Below the pieces are notes generated by a model, which searched no databases, was not told the DNA's origin, and saw only the letters and a program-made list of their open reading frames with translations. From positions 1 through 40,427 of the forward strand of contig JANYBK010000175.1 in the NCBI GenBank assembly GCA_025360805.1: a stretch of DNA of 40,427 bases, given 5' to 3'. Positions 27,260 through 37,987 of this stretch are shown piece after piece. Position 1 is the first letter of the stretch, and each line of letters begins with the position of its first letter. Source of the stretch: Methanomicrobiales archaeon (GTDB lineage: Archaea; Halobacteriota; Methanomicrobia; Methanomicrobiales; Methanospirillaceae). Position numbers and translations under genes: made by a program.

Positions 27260-29926
27260 TCATGAAGCAGGTCTCCCCGCCAAAACATCGTCTTCAGTTA
27301 CCGTAATATACCGGGATGTACCGACAATATGGTAAGGTCCGGTTGCCCTGACCCCATAATGATTTCCTGTTGTTGAATAGGGTACGACAAATTCCCCGTT
27401 TATGCTTTCCTGTCGGTAAACAAATCCCCGGCCTGTATTTGTCAGGATCGGCACCTCTATGATCCCATCTCCCGTAATATGGGCCCCGTTGACATACTCA
27501 AATATTTTTACGTATTTTATATCCGGCAGTGTTGTGGGAGAAGATTCCGGAAATACCGTGACCGAGGCATTATTAACAGACTCGTGAATTAGCCGGTAAT
27601 GCTGCAATGCCGGGACGATTTCGATCGGTTCATCCGGCTTATCAGAAAACAGATCTGAATATTCCTGAGGCTTTAAATCTGAACCTTCACGTATGATTGG
27701 TGTGTCACTGGTGATGTGTGAACTATTTATGGGGCGCTCCTGGGTGATGACCCGTGCATACCCGTTCACATCCCCAGCAGTTTCTCCGGCAGCAGGTACC
27801 TGGCGTATGACATAATTTGTATATTGTACAGATTCTGGCACGGTCATCGAACCATCATAGATATGCAATCGGACGACCATTGTCTGGAAATATCCATTCA
27901 CATATCGGTGAACCTTAAGCAGGTGAGATGAATCGCCTGTGTCCGGTATCATGAACCATTTTATGTATGAGGAAATATCTACAGAACCGCTCTGCCATGG
28001 AACAAGATTGGTGAAGGTATCCACAGCCATATTCGAATCCGTGATAACATATTTCCCTCCCAGTTTTTTTAGGATCGGGTTAGCTTTGGACTCATTTGTG
28101 CTCAGGAAATAAGCAGCACCCCCGTTGGCACCTGCAAGATTGTCCTGAAACGGATTTGTTATCGGGATGCGGTGCGAGAAGACTGTGATCCAGTGCCCGG
28201 CATCCCAGATAGCCAGAATTCCGTAGGATTGTGAAGGGTACGTAAAACCACTGGCATCATAGGATTGATAGTAATCAATGCCTGTATCCGGGCTGTTTGA
28301 TCCCAGCCATTTCAGCGATTCGGTCCAGTCAGGAGATAATTTATGTACCGGTGTTTCCATTACAAAACTGATATCCTGTGAAATAGAAACCACAACAAAT
28401 GCAGCCGTTGTAATAATAACGATAATGAGAAGAATATTCTTAAAGGATTCATCCTTATTTGCCGGGTTGCGCATTGGTTGTTTTTGCTCATTTTTTTTAT
28501 TCTTTTTTGGTATGGGTCTTAAGGACTCATCCACGGGTATATCCGTTGATATCCCATGGGACGGAAAAAGCAGGGATGCAACCGATGCAAAGCGTTGTCG
28601 TAGTTTTTCCTCTCTCATAGCAAGTGAGTCTGCAATACAGATCGCGGCAAGCAATGCAATATTGACCGTAAAAAAATACTGGAACCGCTGGTACTGGATG
28701 GTCACAAGCAGCATGACCACAGACCATACCATAATAAAAACTGTGTTACACTCCCTCTTTTTTATCAGTGCGTAACCTACGAACAAAAATCCGCCAAATG
28801 CAAGGATCAAGGCAAAATTAAAATTTGCCCATGCATTTGGCAGGGTCCAGGGTAATGTTTCTACAATGCTGACAGCATATGTTGAAGAACCAAATACCAG
28901 TCCAAGCGCCTGTTTACTCACCGCATTGAGCAACGGATTTGTCTGAATGAGAAAAATGCCCCCGATGGCAATAACTGCAAGACAGCCAGTGTATAGCCAT
29001 TTTTTGCCGGAACAACCCTTGCTAATGAGTGTAAGTACTAACGTCTCAACGATAAGTGCATAATGCACATACACAACCCCGATTGAGTATTGCGTTATAG
29101 AAGTCCCGGTTTGTTTGATTCCAAAGAGTAAAAGCAAAACAGATGTTACTAACAATAAGATTATATTGACAATGAGAAGATAGTCAGAGTTGTTCCCCTG
29201 GTAATAATCCAGAATGTACTGGACTGCTGTGTAAATGGCAATGACCAGCAACACCAGGATGACTGTTGTCGATGAGAGCAGCGCAAGGAAGAGGGAAATA
29301 CCGGCTCCGGTTGAAAAGAGAATCGGGACCAAAAATCCTGTACCTTTTTTAATATCTACTGGATTTTTTTGTGTATAATCGAGTGTAGAACAATAGATGA
29401 GGATAAAAATCGTGCTGAATAATACTTCAGCCACATGGTGATCAGTCCAGCCATACGATGTTATAGAAAAATAATACAGCGATATTATTGCGATCATGCC
29501 TGCAGCTGCGAGGCCGGCACACCCGCTCCACAATCGTTTCCCGATATAGTACATTACGGGGACCATCATCATTGCCATGAGCGGCACTACCCATCCGGAC
29601 ATAAAAAAGATTGCATCCCTTGTAGTTGCGCCGGTAATGAGACAGATAATCGCGGCAATGAACGGAAGAAGCGGACCCCAGTCGAGGATTTTTCCTTCCG
29701 GAAATGCGGTCATGGGATCAAACCAGTTATACTGGGGAAAATGATTCACCATCACTTCGATCTGTCGCAAAGTGTAGTAACTGTCCGTATCGTGGAGATA
29801 GAGAAAACCTGTGTCATGAATGAATAGTGCAGGAATGGCTCTTAAGGCCATGGCGAGTACCATGAAAAACAACAATACTGCACTAACTAAGTATTGATGT
29901 TTTGTAAATCTCTTAAAAAAATCCAT
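27260..29926 (-). CDS. aglB: Archaeal oligosaccharyltransferase (STT3/AglB)
   Basis: 888 aa; multi-TM N-terminal part with FLYLHDTDSYYTLRQIEVMVNHFPQYNWFDPMTAFPEG; C-terminal soluble domain with SYGILAIWDAGHWITVFSHRIPITNPFQ at the WWDxG position. Confidence 0.92.
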   Translation of the reverse strand: MDFFKRFTKHQYLVSAVLLFFMVLAMALRAIPALFIHDTGFLYLHDTDSYYTLRQIEVMVNHFPQYNWFDPMTAFPEGKILDWGPLLPFIAAIICLITGATTRDAIFFMSGWVVPLMAMMMVPVMYYIGKRLWSGCAGLAAAGMIAIISLYYFSITSYGWTDHHVAEVLFSTIFILIYCSTLDYTQKNPVDIKKGTGFLVPILFSTGAGISLFLALLSSTTVILVLLVIAIYTAVQYILDYYQGNNSDYLLIVNIILLLVTSVLLLLFGIKQTGTSITQYSIGVVYVHYALIVETLVLTLISKGCSGKKWLYTGCLAVIAIGGIFLIQTNPLLNAVSKQALGLVFGSSTYAVSIVETLPWTLPNAWANFNFALILAFGGFLFVGYALIKKRECNTVFIMVWSVVMLLVTIQYQRFQYFFTVNIALLAAICIADSLAMREEKLRQRFASVASLLFPSHGISTDIPVDESLRPIPKKNKKNEQKQPMRNPANKDESFKNILLIIVIITTAAFVVVSISQDISFVMETPVHKLSPDWTESLKWLGSNSPDTGIDYYQSYDASGFTYPSQSYGILAIWDAGHWITVFSHRIPITNPFQDNLAGANGGAAYFLSTNESKANPILKKLGGKYVITDSNMAVDTFTNLVPWQSGSVDISSYIKWFMIPDTGDSSHLLKVHRYVNGYFQTMVVRLHIYDGSMTVPESVQYTNYVIRQVPAAGETAGDVNGYARVITQERPINSSHITSDTPIIREGSDLKPQEYSDLFSDKPDEPIEIVPALQHYRLIHESVNNASVTVFPESSPTTLPDIKYVKIFEYVNGAHITGDGIIEVPILTNTGRGFVYRQESINGEFVVPYSTTGNHYGVRATGPYHIVGTSRYITVTEDDVLAGRPAS

Positions 29927-30324
29927 AATCCCCCAGCTCGATATACCATCGTTTTATAATCTTTTAGTGACCCAGTCAATATTTCACATTCATGACAATA
30001 ATTCTTGCCGTTTAATTTTGATAAATTCGTTCAGCACCGTTTGATCCAGAAATGCCAGAATACGGATGACTATTCCCGGTTTATGTCAAGGGGAACCTTG
30101 AAGATTAACAGGCAGGATTATTCCCTTCTTCCTCCCGATGGATTACCACTCGCTTGCCGGATGGGCTGATATAGGTGGAAAAAAAGAAGGGCTTTTGAGT
30201 CAAACCGGGACAATCTTTCGTAGGATCTCAATGTATAAATTGAGATGCATATATGTGTCGAGGTACTTGTATCACATTGTGGGCCTCTTCAAGGACGATT
30301 TACGGTATAATTGACTGTTAACTG

Positions 30325-30355
30325 TAAAATAAAAAGCATGGGACGAATCCCCCAC
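30325..30355 (-). terminator. UUCG-loop hairpin plus T-tract after the 721-aa gene
   Basis: On the minus strand GGGA-TTCG-TCCC is followed by atgctttttatttta. Confidence 0.45.
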
Positions 30356-30374
30356 CTTCGATTTTTTTTTACGT

Positions 30375-32540
30375 TCAACCGAAATATCCTCCGACTGGTA
30401 AATCGTTGGTCATACCGTAATAGAAGTAATTGTTAAGATCTCCAGTGCTGGACGCCTGATAGATCATTCCATTGCGGAAGATCCCTACTTCTGTCTTGCC
30501 ATCTGCGTTCCAGTCTCCGGTTACCGGTACATCTCCAGCCTGACCGAAGATGAAGTAGGTAGGAGTACCTCCTCCAGCAGCATTGCTGGACGCAAGGGCA
30601 AACAGACCATTGCGGAAGATACCGACTCTGGTTACGCCATTTCCAGTCCAGTCACCAGTTATCGGTACATCTCCAGCCTGACCGAAGATGAAGTAGGTGG
30701 GAGTTCCTCCACCATCAGTGTTGCTCGACGCGAGTGCAAACAGACCGTTGCGGAAGATACCCGCAGTGTCACTGCCAGTTCCGGACCAGTGACCGGCTAC
30801 CGGTATATCTCCAGTCTGACCATAGTTGAATGTCGTACTTCCATTACCTCCAGTATTGGTGTTACGGAGGCAGAACAGACCATTGCGGAAGATGCCTATG
30901 GTATCAATTGCGGTTCCGGTCCATTTACCAGTTATAGGTTTATCGTCAGTCATACCATAGTTAAAGGTATTGACTGGTAATCCCCCATTGGTGTTGCTGC
31001 CTGCGAGGTAAACCGTTCCATTGCGGAAAACTCCGACTGTTGATGTTGAGGTCTGCTGGACAACTGTCACTGTGAACATTGTACCGGTCTGCGCCACTGT
31101 GGTGCCGTATCCATCAACGCCAACAAGACTGATAGTGTAAGAACCGGGGGCAGATAGTCCCGAGACTTCGATCCCGAACTCCCAGAGCGAGTTGAACCGT
31201 GCCGGGCTGCCGGAAGTATAGAGCCGGGACAGATTCACATCGTGCATTCCCATCCTGACGAGGTTTCCAGCCGCATCGGTGATAGTGCAGTTTACCTGCG
31301 TGATGCGGTTATCGATGGTGAACCGGTATGGGGTCGAAGTCGCAGTAACCGTAGAAGCGATCGGTTTTGTTGCCCCATAAACGACAAACTCCTTTCCCTG
31401 TGGGACTGTTATACCCCCACCAACATTAAAATTCAGGGTCTTTGGGGTCGTTATATCATTTGGATCGTACAGGTTTTCAAAGGACGTGCCAATTGGCGTA
31501 AAGATCTCTGCCCGGTAGATGACCAGTCGCTTGTCTGACGGGATAGGTATTGGATTCCCGGTCAGGGTTCGTAAGCCGGTGGATGCATCGTTAAACGTCA
31601 TTTGGGGTTCACCGGTGTCATAGTAAAGGAAGGTAGTGTTGGAACTGTCCTGAAGGCCATATTTCAGGATCTCTGATAGTTCGACACTGTATGTGGCGCT
31701 GCCACTGTTGATGTTGTAAATGAACATTGCGTTGTTTGCGACAACCGGGTTATCAATTATGGTTCCCGAACGGTCATTGACCACCTCGATCCCGTTATTT
31801 GGGGTCCAGCGCTTTGGAGACTCCCACCAGACGCTGCTGTTGTCAGGGTCGGTGAAATACCCGGGGAACCAGTCAAAATAGATTCGACGGTTGTGGGTTA
31901 TACCGTACTGGGTGAGGGCATCCTTGTTTGTGGTCGGCCGGAATGTCCCGAGAACCGCATTGGTAAGCCCGAGTGTGATTGTCTTTCTTACATCCTGTCC
32001 GGCAAAACTTCCGGATAGCCCGATCACCCGGATCGTATAGTTGCCCGCAGTCAGATCAACAAGCGGGGTTCCGGTACTGTCCGTGTAATTCGTATCGAAA
32101 CCTTTTGTGACACCTCCTAATATCATACCTAAGTAATATCGGTTGGTCACAACCAGTTTGTTGGTCGGGTCTAGAATACCCCCTGGTGATTCCACGAGAT
32201 CAGGCACCATGGCACCGTTTTTCCAGGTACAATACCCGGTCAAGGTGCAGTAACTAGCATTGATTACACTCGCATTCGTGATACCCGATACGGGATCGAC
32301 ATGACTCTGGATGACCCGTACCGGTGACCCTGATACCGTATCACCCGGGTAGACTTCGATCCGGATGTCACCGGGGTTTACAACAGTACCGGTAAATATT
32401 CCATAAACGTGGAAATCACGCTCCTCCGTAAGGAGGGTTTCATTTGCGCTTGGCTGGGTGATGACAAGCTGGTTGGCGCAAACTGCCGGGATGGAAAGGA
32501 AAAGTGCAATCAGTATGAGATAACTCATGACACGGTTCAT
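30375..32540 (-). CDS. Secreted surface protein with C-terminal VGIFRNG...GDWxGxG repeat module, paralogous to the C-terminus of the 1132-aa protein
   Basis: 721 aa; signal peptide MSYLILIALFLSIPAVCA; five C-terminal ~46-aa repeats; ends MTNDLPVGGYFG as the 1132-aa protein ends MTSDLPVGGYFG. Confidence 0.85.
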   Translation of the reverse strand: MNRVMSYLILIALFLSIPAVCANQLVITQPSANETLLTEERDFHVYGIFTGTVVNPGDIRIEVYPGDTVSGSPVRVIQSHVDPVSGITNASVINASYCTLTGYCTWKNGAMVPDLVESPGGILDPTNKLVVTNRYYLGMILGGVTKGFDTNYTDSTGTPLVDLTAGNYTIRVIGLSGSFAGQDVRKTITLGLTNAVLGTFRPTTNKDALTQYGITHNRRIYFDWFPGYFTDPDNSSVWWESPKRWTPNNGIEVVNDRSGTIIDNPVVANNAMFIYNINSGSATYSVELSEILKYGLQDSSNTTFLYYDTGEPQMTFNDASTGLRTLTGNPIPIPSDKRLVIYRAEIFTPIGTSFENLYDPNDITTPKTLNFNVGGGITVPQGKEFVVYGATKPIASTVTATSTPYRFTIDNRITQVNCTITDAAGNLVRMGMHDVNLSRLYTSGSPARFNSLWEFGIEVSGLSAPGSYTISLVGVDGYGTTVAQTGTMFTVTVVQQTSTSTVGVFRNGTVYLAGSNTNGGLPVNTFNYGMTDDKPITGKWTGTAIDTIGIFRNGLFCLRNTNTGGNGSTTFNYGQTGDIPVAGHWSGTGSDTAGIFRNGLFALASSNTDGGGTPTYFIFGQAGDVPITGDWTGNGVTRVGIFRNGLFALASSNAAGGGTPTYFIFGQAGDVPVTGDWNADGKTEVGIFRNGMIYQASSTGDLNNYFYYGMTNDLPVGGYFG

Positions 32541-33127
32541 GCTGGAGGATTATTCCAAAAACATATAATTCTTCTTTTTTGCACTGCTGGAACATTCAGG
32601 TTATATAAACCGGTGCAAAAACCTGTTCGGACTGGCAATGGATTATACTTTATCATCCATACATTTGCGACAGCTGAAATCCATCAATGATAACTTTAGG
32701 TTGTGTTAACGTTAGAACAGTCGCAATTCATGTAACTGAATATATGGCGGTTCACCCACTGGCGGATTAATATATATTAACTTATGCAATACTCTAAATT
32801 CATGTATAACTTATGTTGTTGTAGTGAAATATTTCAGTGCGCGACATATACCCCATTCACATTTTCAAGTGCAAAGATCTATGAACCGGATCGGGTAAGT
32901 TTTGGAATGCAAAATCTTATTTTTTCTGTCTTAAAATCCAAACGGGGCTCATTCAGGTCATTAATGTCCATAAAAAAAAGACCACAAAGGATATATTAGC
33001 TCTTTAACAAATACTGTTCCATATTCCGTCCAATCGGAGTATGGGGCTCGTAGAACTGTTATTCGGCATCTGTCGAAACTGTTCGCGGCTTGGAATGTAG
33101 ATGTAAACTTTGGAGGAACTTAAACAT

Positions 33128-35863
33128 ATGACTAAGCGATTTACTATTGCAATGGTTGCAATCGTTCTGTTCGTGCTGATGGCAGTTTTGCCGGTATCAG
33201 CAGTTAACGGAGCGGTAATCAACCAGGGAGCAACCGTCTTCATTGGTGAAGGCGGTTTGAATGTAGCCAATGCCCTTAACGCAGCACAGAATCAAGCAAT
33301 AGGTAGTACACCCGTAAGGACTACCATCGGATGGTGGGCATCAGCAGCAGCGTTAGGGTCTACATCACCGACCAAGTCTATTGATCTTGGCGTTGGTAAC
33401 AGATACCAGTCCATGCAAGTTGCACCAGCAGACTTTGTCGGCTATACCGGTAACTGGTATTTAGTAAACTCGAGTACTGGATATGCAGACACTCCATCTG
33501 TCTTCACCGTTGCAGACCCATCCCTCGGCATTGCAGTCTGGGACTTCCGGCTGGCAACAGGGAATGATGTAACTGGCAAATCAGTAGTTCAGGGAGAACC
33601 CCTTGGGTTCCAGATCAACACTAACATGTACGCTGCAGTTGACGGCAGGTACCGCGGCAACCCCAATAATGTAGGTACTTTCCCCAACCCGGCAACTGAC
33701 GGTTACATCACCATCAAGGTGAAGGATGCGAATGGTGCTACACTTAACGCACTTAGTGTAGGAGCCCCCGGCACTGCAGGAACAAGTACAAGTCTTCTCA
33801 AGCAATTTGTGGGCACCCAGCCATGGTACTTTGGTTCCTCTGCAACAGTCGCATGGGTAACCGATGCAACTGACTTCGGTAACCAGTACTTATACCCGGT
33901 AGGAACCTACTCAGCATGGGCAGAGTCCACCCTTAATGGCATGAAGGACAACTACAAGAATGCAGGTGCAGACTACACTGGAAAGACTGTTTCTGGAACC
34001 GGCACGATTACCCTCGTTTCTGACTCTGTCAAGATAGAGGCAAACAAGGATTCAGTCGTCCGCAGTAAGACATTCTCAGTATCCGTCACTGGTAAAGCCG
34101 CTACCCAATACTATCTGTGGGTTAAGGGCACAAGCACTATGACCGGTGGATACGACAACCAGCCCCCCATGGTCAATGTTAATCAGGAAGGGGTTACAGT
34201 AGATGATCTTATCCTCGCAGGAGCCGGTATACACCCAATCGGTGACTACCTGTATCAGAATGGTGGCGGAACATTAGCAACAGGATCCATCTGGTCTAAT
34301 GTTGCAGAAATGCGTTCAACTACCTACAACAAAACCCGCTACTATGCATCCATCCTCACCACCGCTTCAGGTACCAGGACTATTGAGTTTACAACCAACA
34401 ACTGGACCAAGGCACAGAAATACACCATCCGCGTAGAGCAGAGATTCCCAATCGGTGCAGCTTACGGTACCGGAAACGTCAAGAGTGACGAAGTTGATGT
34501 GAAGGTCGAGAAGGGTGCAGTCACTATCGTGGCAGCCGGCGACCAGAGCTACTATCTTGGCGAAGAGATCAAGTTCTCCGGTACAAATACCGAGACCTAC
34601 AATACATACCTGTTCATCACTGGTCCGAACCTGAAAAAAGGTGGTTCACAGATCCAGAGTGACAACCCCCGTACCGATGCAGTTGTAAATGGCAACGCAG
34701 CAACCTTCCAGCAGGTTAATGTCCTCGGTGACAACACCTGGTCATGGAAGTGGGGAACCTCAAAAGTTGCACTCGATGCAGGCACGTACACTATTTACGC
34801 AGTAAGCCAGCCCAACAATGCAGCTGATCAGAACCTTGAAAACGCAGCATTTGGAACGGTCTCTATCATCATCAAGAAGCCGTTCGTCTCAGCCACAGCA
34901 TCCCAGTCCACTGTTGCACAGGGTGACAGGATCTTCATCACCGGTACCGCAGAAGGTAACCCAACAGGTGTCAAGATCTGGATTCTCGGCAAGAACTACC
35001 CGACCACTGCTGGAGAAGTTAAGGATCAATCTGTGAATTCTGACGCTTCGTTCAAATACGAAGTCACGCAGACATCCACCAAGAATCTCTACCCCGGCCA
35101 GTACTTCGTTGTCGTTCAGCACCCGATGCAGAACAATATCTTCGATATTGACACATATGATTCAGGCGGTGGAGTCATCAAGGTCATTAACAAGCAGATG
35201 GCAGACAATTTAGGTATTGCGCCACTGCAAACTGTCTTCACCCTGCTTGGACAGGGCAGTCTCCAGGGATCCGACGCAGCTGAAGCCCTTGTTCAGGGTA
35301 TCAACAGCCCCAACGTCGATGATACCTACACCAAGCTCCAGTTCCTCGTTGAGGTACCAGTCATCCGTATCGCCCCGGTTGGCGACAAGCACGTTGGTGA
35401 CAAGTTCACCATCACTGCAGCAACCAACCTCGCGGTAGATGACGAAGTCCTCGTCCAGGTTTACTCATCATCATTCAAGCCGACTCAGAAGAGCCAGAGC
35501 GGCGAGTTCAGCGGAGCAACCGGCACCGTCAAGGTAGCCAAGGGAGACAGCGGCATGAACAAGATCTCGTTCGATATTGACTCATCAACATTCAAACCGG
35601 ACGAGTACATTGTTACTGCAGAAGCAATTCTCCAGGTAGCAACCGGAACTGCACTCTTCAATGTTCTTGAAGGCGCAGCACCCGTTGTAACAACCAAAGC
35701 ACCAGTTGTAGTAACAACTGTAGCTCCAGTAACAACTGTAGCACCCGTTGTAACAACCGCAGTCCCAGTCACGACAACACCCAAGCCGGCCCCCGGCTAC
35801 GGTGCATTGATCGCTTTGATTGGTCTCGGTGCAGTTGCGTTCATCGTTGTGCGCAGACACTAA
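33128..35863 (+). CDS. Major S-layer protein (DUF3821-like) with Thr-rich stalk and PGF-CTERM-like C-terminus
   Basis: Signal MTKRFTIAMVAIVLFVLMAVLPVSA then VNGAVINQGATVFIGEGGLNV; C-terminal TTTPKPAPGYGALIALIGLGAVAFIVVRRH. Start placed at 33128, preceded by ggaggaacttaaacat, rather than the ORF-track 33110. Confidence 0.9.
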   Translation: MTKRFTIAMVAIVLFVLMAVLPVSAVNGAVINQGATVFIGEGGLNVANALNAAQNQAIGSTPVRTTIGWWASAAALGSTSPTKSIDLGVGNRYQSMQVAPADFVGYTGNWYLVNSSTGYADTPSVFTVADPSLGIAVWDFRLATGNDVTGKSVVQGEPLGFQINTNMYAAVDGRYRGNPNNVGTFPNPATDGYITIKVKDANGATLNALSVGAPGTAGTSTSLLKQFVGTQPWYFGSSATVAWVTDATDFGNQYLYPVGTYSAWAESTLNGMKDNYKNAGADYTGKTVSGTGTITLVSDSVKIEANKDSVVRSKTFSVSVTGKAATQYYLWVKGTSTMTGGYDNQPPMVNVNQEGVTVDDLILAGAGIHPIGDYLYQNGGGTLATGSIWSNVAEMRSTTYNKTRYYASILTTASGTRTIEFTTNNWTKAQKYTIRVEQRFPIGAAYGTGNVKSDEVDVKVEKGAVTIVAAGDQSYYLGEEIKFSGTNTETYNTYLFITGPNLKKGGSQIQSDNPRTDAVVNGNAATFQQVNVLGDNTWSWKWGTSKVALDAGTYTIYAVSQPNNAADQNLENAAFGTVSIIIKKPFVSATASQSTVAQGDRIFITGTAEGNPTGVKIWILGKNYPTTAGEVKDQSVNSDASFKYEVTQTSTKNLYPGQYFVVVQHPMQNNIFDIDTYDSGGGVIKVINKQMADNLGIAPLQTVFTLLGQGSLQGSDAAEALVQGINSPNVDDTYTKLQFLVEVPVIRIAPVGDKHVGDKFTITAATNLAVDDEVLVQVYSSSFKPTQKSQSGEFSGATGTVKVAKGDSGMNKISFDIDSSTFKPDEYIVTAEAILQVATGTALFNVLEGAAPVVTTKAPVVVTTVAPVTTVAPVVTTAVPVTTTPKPAPGYGALIALIGLGAVAFIVVRRH

Positions 35864-36423
35864 AACCAAAATCTAAAAATCTTTTTTTTATTTGCAGTTT
35901 TTTAGCAATAAGTCAGATTGGCTTTTTACTGTATGCCTGATGCAAATCCATGAGATCTTTTTAATGCTGGGATGAAGTATTCCACATTCACGTCTTCTAC
36001 GGATTCATGCATGGATATGCCAGTGGATTTGTGATGAAAAGAATTAATGAGGCATATCATCAGGTCTGACTCATCAAAATCTTAATAAACAGCCCCCCGA
36101 TTCTCTTTTGTTAAAGTGTTGTCAATGAATGTTTCAAATTCTCTAATTTCGGTAGTGTAAGAATCCCAGATTGTATCGGGATAAGATTCCCGGGTTTGTT
36201 CGGAATAGCACTTCCCAGTCCGGTATCAGATATGTCATGGTGTGAGGCCATTTTCTCCTGCCGTGGTTACTCTCTAACCAATAACACTTGTACTAAAATC
36301 TCATCCACACTTTTGCTCTTTTCACAAACCCGGCGTGACACATTTTAATGCCAGAGCGGTTAACGTAACTGTAACCACGATGCATCTGACAGGTTGCATT
36401 GCTACATGTGGAGGGATAAATCA

Positions 36424-37947
36424 GTGAAATTCAGCGCAAATATTCTGGATATTGCAACGCGAGGCGTACTTCTCAACCGGACAGATGCCCGCAGCATCGG
36501 TGTTCTTGATGGTGATCGAGTCCAGATAATAAACATAAAAAATGGTTTATCAACAGCAGCATTAGTACACACAACCTCAACGATCGCACGACAGGGCACT
36601 GTTGGCATATACCGGATTACAAATGAACGCCTGCATCTCGAAGATAACGCAGAAGTAGAGATTCGTGAAGCCCGAAGACCGGCATCCCTTGACTATGTAA
36701 AAAAGAAGATGGATGGCATCAGGCTTACCAAAGAAGAAACCCTGACCATAATTAAGGATATCGTGAGTGATGATTTATCCGACGCAGAACTGACAGCTTA
36801 TATCACCGCGTCCTATATCAACCCGCTTGATATGGATGAGGTGGAGCATCTCACCCGTGCAATGGTAGAGACCGGAGAACAGATCAAGTTTGCCTCACGC
36901 CCGATTGTTGATAAACATTCCATCGGTGGCGTACCGGGCAATAAGATTTCGCTGCTCGTTGTCCCTATCATTGCTGCAAGTGGACTGAAAATACCAAAGA
37001 CTAGTTCACGGGCGATCACGGGTGCCGGTGGCACAGCAGACCTTATGGAAACCCTCGCATTTGTGGAGTTCTCTGCCAGTGAAGTGCAGCAGATGACTGA
37101 AAAAGTCGGTGGAGTTATTGTCTGGGGTGGTGCAACAAATATCGCACCTGCTGATGATCGCATCATCATTCAGGAATATCCGTTCAAAATAGATGCCAGA
37201 GGACAGATGCTTGCCAGTGTCATGGCCAAAAAATTTGCCGTTGGTGCAAATCTTGTTGTGATTGATATTCCCGTTGGCCTGCATACCAAAGTTTCGACCA
37301 TGACAGAGGGAAGAAAACTTGCCCGGGAGTTTATCGAATTGGGTGAACGGCTTAACATGAAAGTTGAATGTGCTCTCACCTATGGTGACATTCCAGTAGG
37401 GCACAGTATTGGTCCAAAACTTGAAGTAAAAGAAGCCCTCCGAGTGCTTGAGGGGGCTACTGAACCCAACTCGTTTATCCAGAAGAGTATCTCTCTTGCA
37501 GGGATCGCGTTTGAAATGTCAGGAAAAGCTGCACGGGGTACCGGAGCTGCAATGGCACGGGAGATCCTCATATCAGGAAAAGCGCTCGAAAAATTCCGCC
37601 AGATTATTGAGATACAGGGTGGAGATCCCACGGTAAAATCGGATGATATTATTCCCGGTGAACATCAGTATGTAGTAAAAGCTCCTGCATCAGGTTATGT
37701 AATCGAGATGAATAACCGATCCCTCATAACCCTCGCCCGCACAGCAGGAGCCCCACAAGACGCGGGTGCCGGCATTCTCCTTCATGCTAAAAAGGGAAAA
37801 TTAGTCAAAGCGGGAGAACCGCTCTTTACCCTGTATGCTGAACGAAACTGGCGGCTCCAGAATGCAATTGAGGAAGGCCGGCGTCTGATGCCCATACTTG
37901 TCGAAGGTATGCTTCTTGACCGTGTGCCCTCAATTTCAGAGATATAG
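36424..37947 (+). CDS. deoA: AMP phosphorylase (archaeal thymidine phosphorylase family)
   Basis: [51 protein letters not shown], with archaeal N-terminal extension. GTG at 36424 with GGAGG upstream (36410-36414) is a better start than the ATG at 36394. Confidence 0.93.
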   Translation: MKFSANILDIATRGVLLNRTDARSIGVLDGDRVQIINIKNGLSTAALVHTTSTIARQGTVGIYRITNERLHLEDNAEVEIREARRPASLDYVKKKMDGIRLTKEETLTIIKDIVSDDLSDAELTAYITASYINPLDMDEVEHLTRAMVETGEQIKFASRPIVDKHSIGGVPGNKISLLVVPIIAASGLKIPKTSSRAITGAGGTADLMETLAFVEFSASEVQQMTEKVGGVIVWGGATNIAPADDRIIIQEYPFKIDARGQMLASVMAKKFAVGANLVVIDIPVGLHTKVSTMTEGRKLAREFIELGERLNMKVECALTYGDIPVGHSIGPKLEVKEALRVLEGATEPNSFIQKSISLAGIAFEMSGKAARGTGAAMAREILISGKALEKFRQIIEIQGGDPTVKSDDIIPGEHQYVVKAPASGYVIEMNNRSLITLARTAGAPQDAGAGILLHAKKGKLVKAGEPLFTLYAERNWRLQNAIEEGRRLMPILVEGMLLDRVPSISEI

Positions 37948-37987
37948 ACCGATTGGCTGATATATGAGCAGGTAGCGATAATTTATC

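Noticed and set aside
30087-30100. CAAGG-GGAA-CCTTG perfect hairpin upstream of aglB
   Set aside because: Short stem with no supporting T-tract or conservation evidence; may be chance.
35485-35784. 99-aa minus-strand ORF rich in VVTTGA
   Set aside because: Shadow of the same ACA/GTA-rich S-layer stalk repeats, not an independent gene.
35585-35869. Cysteine-rich 94-aa minus-strand ORF (GCYNGCYSCYWSYSCYY...)
   Set aside because: Antisense artefact of the Thr/Val-rich low-complexity stalk of the S-layer gene.
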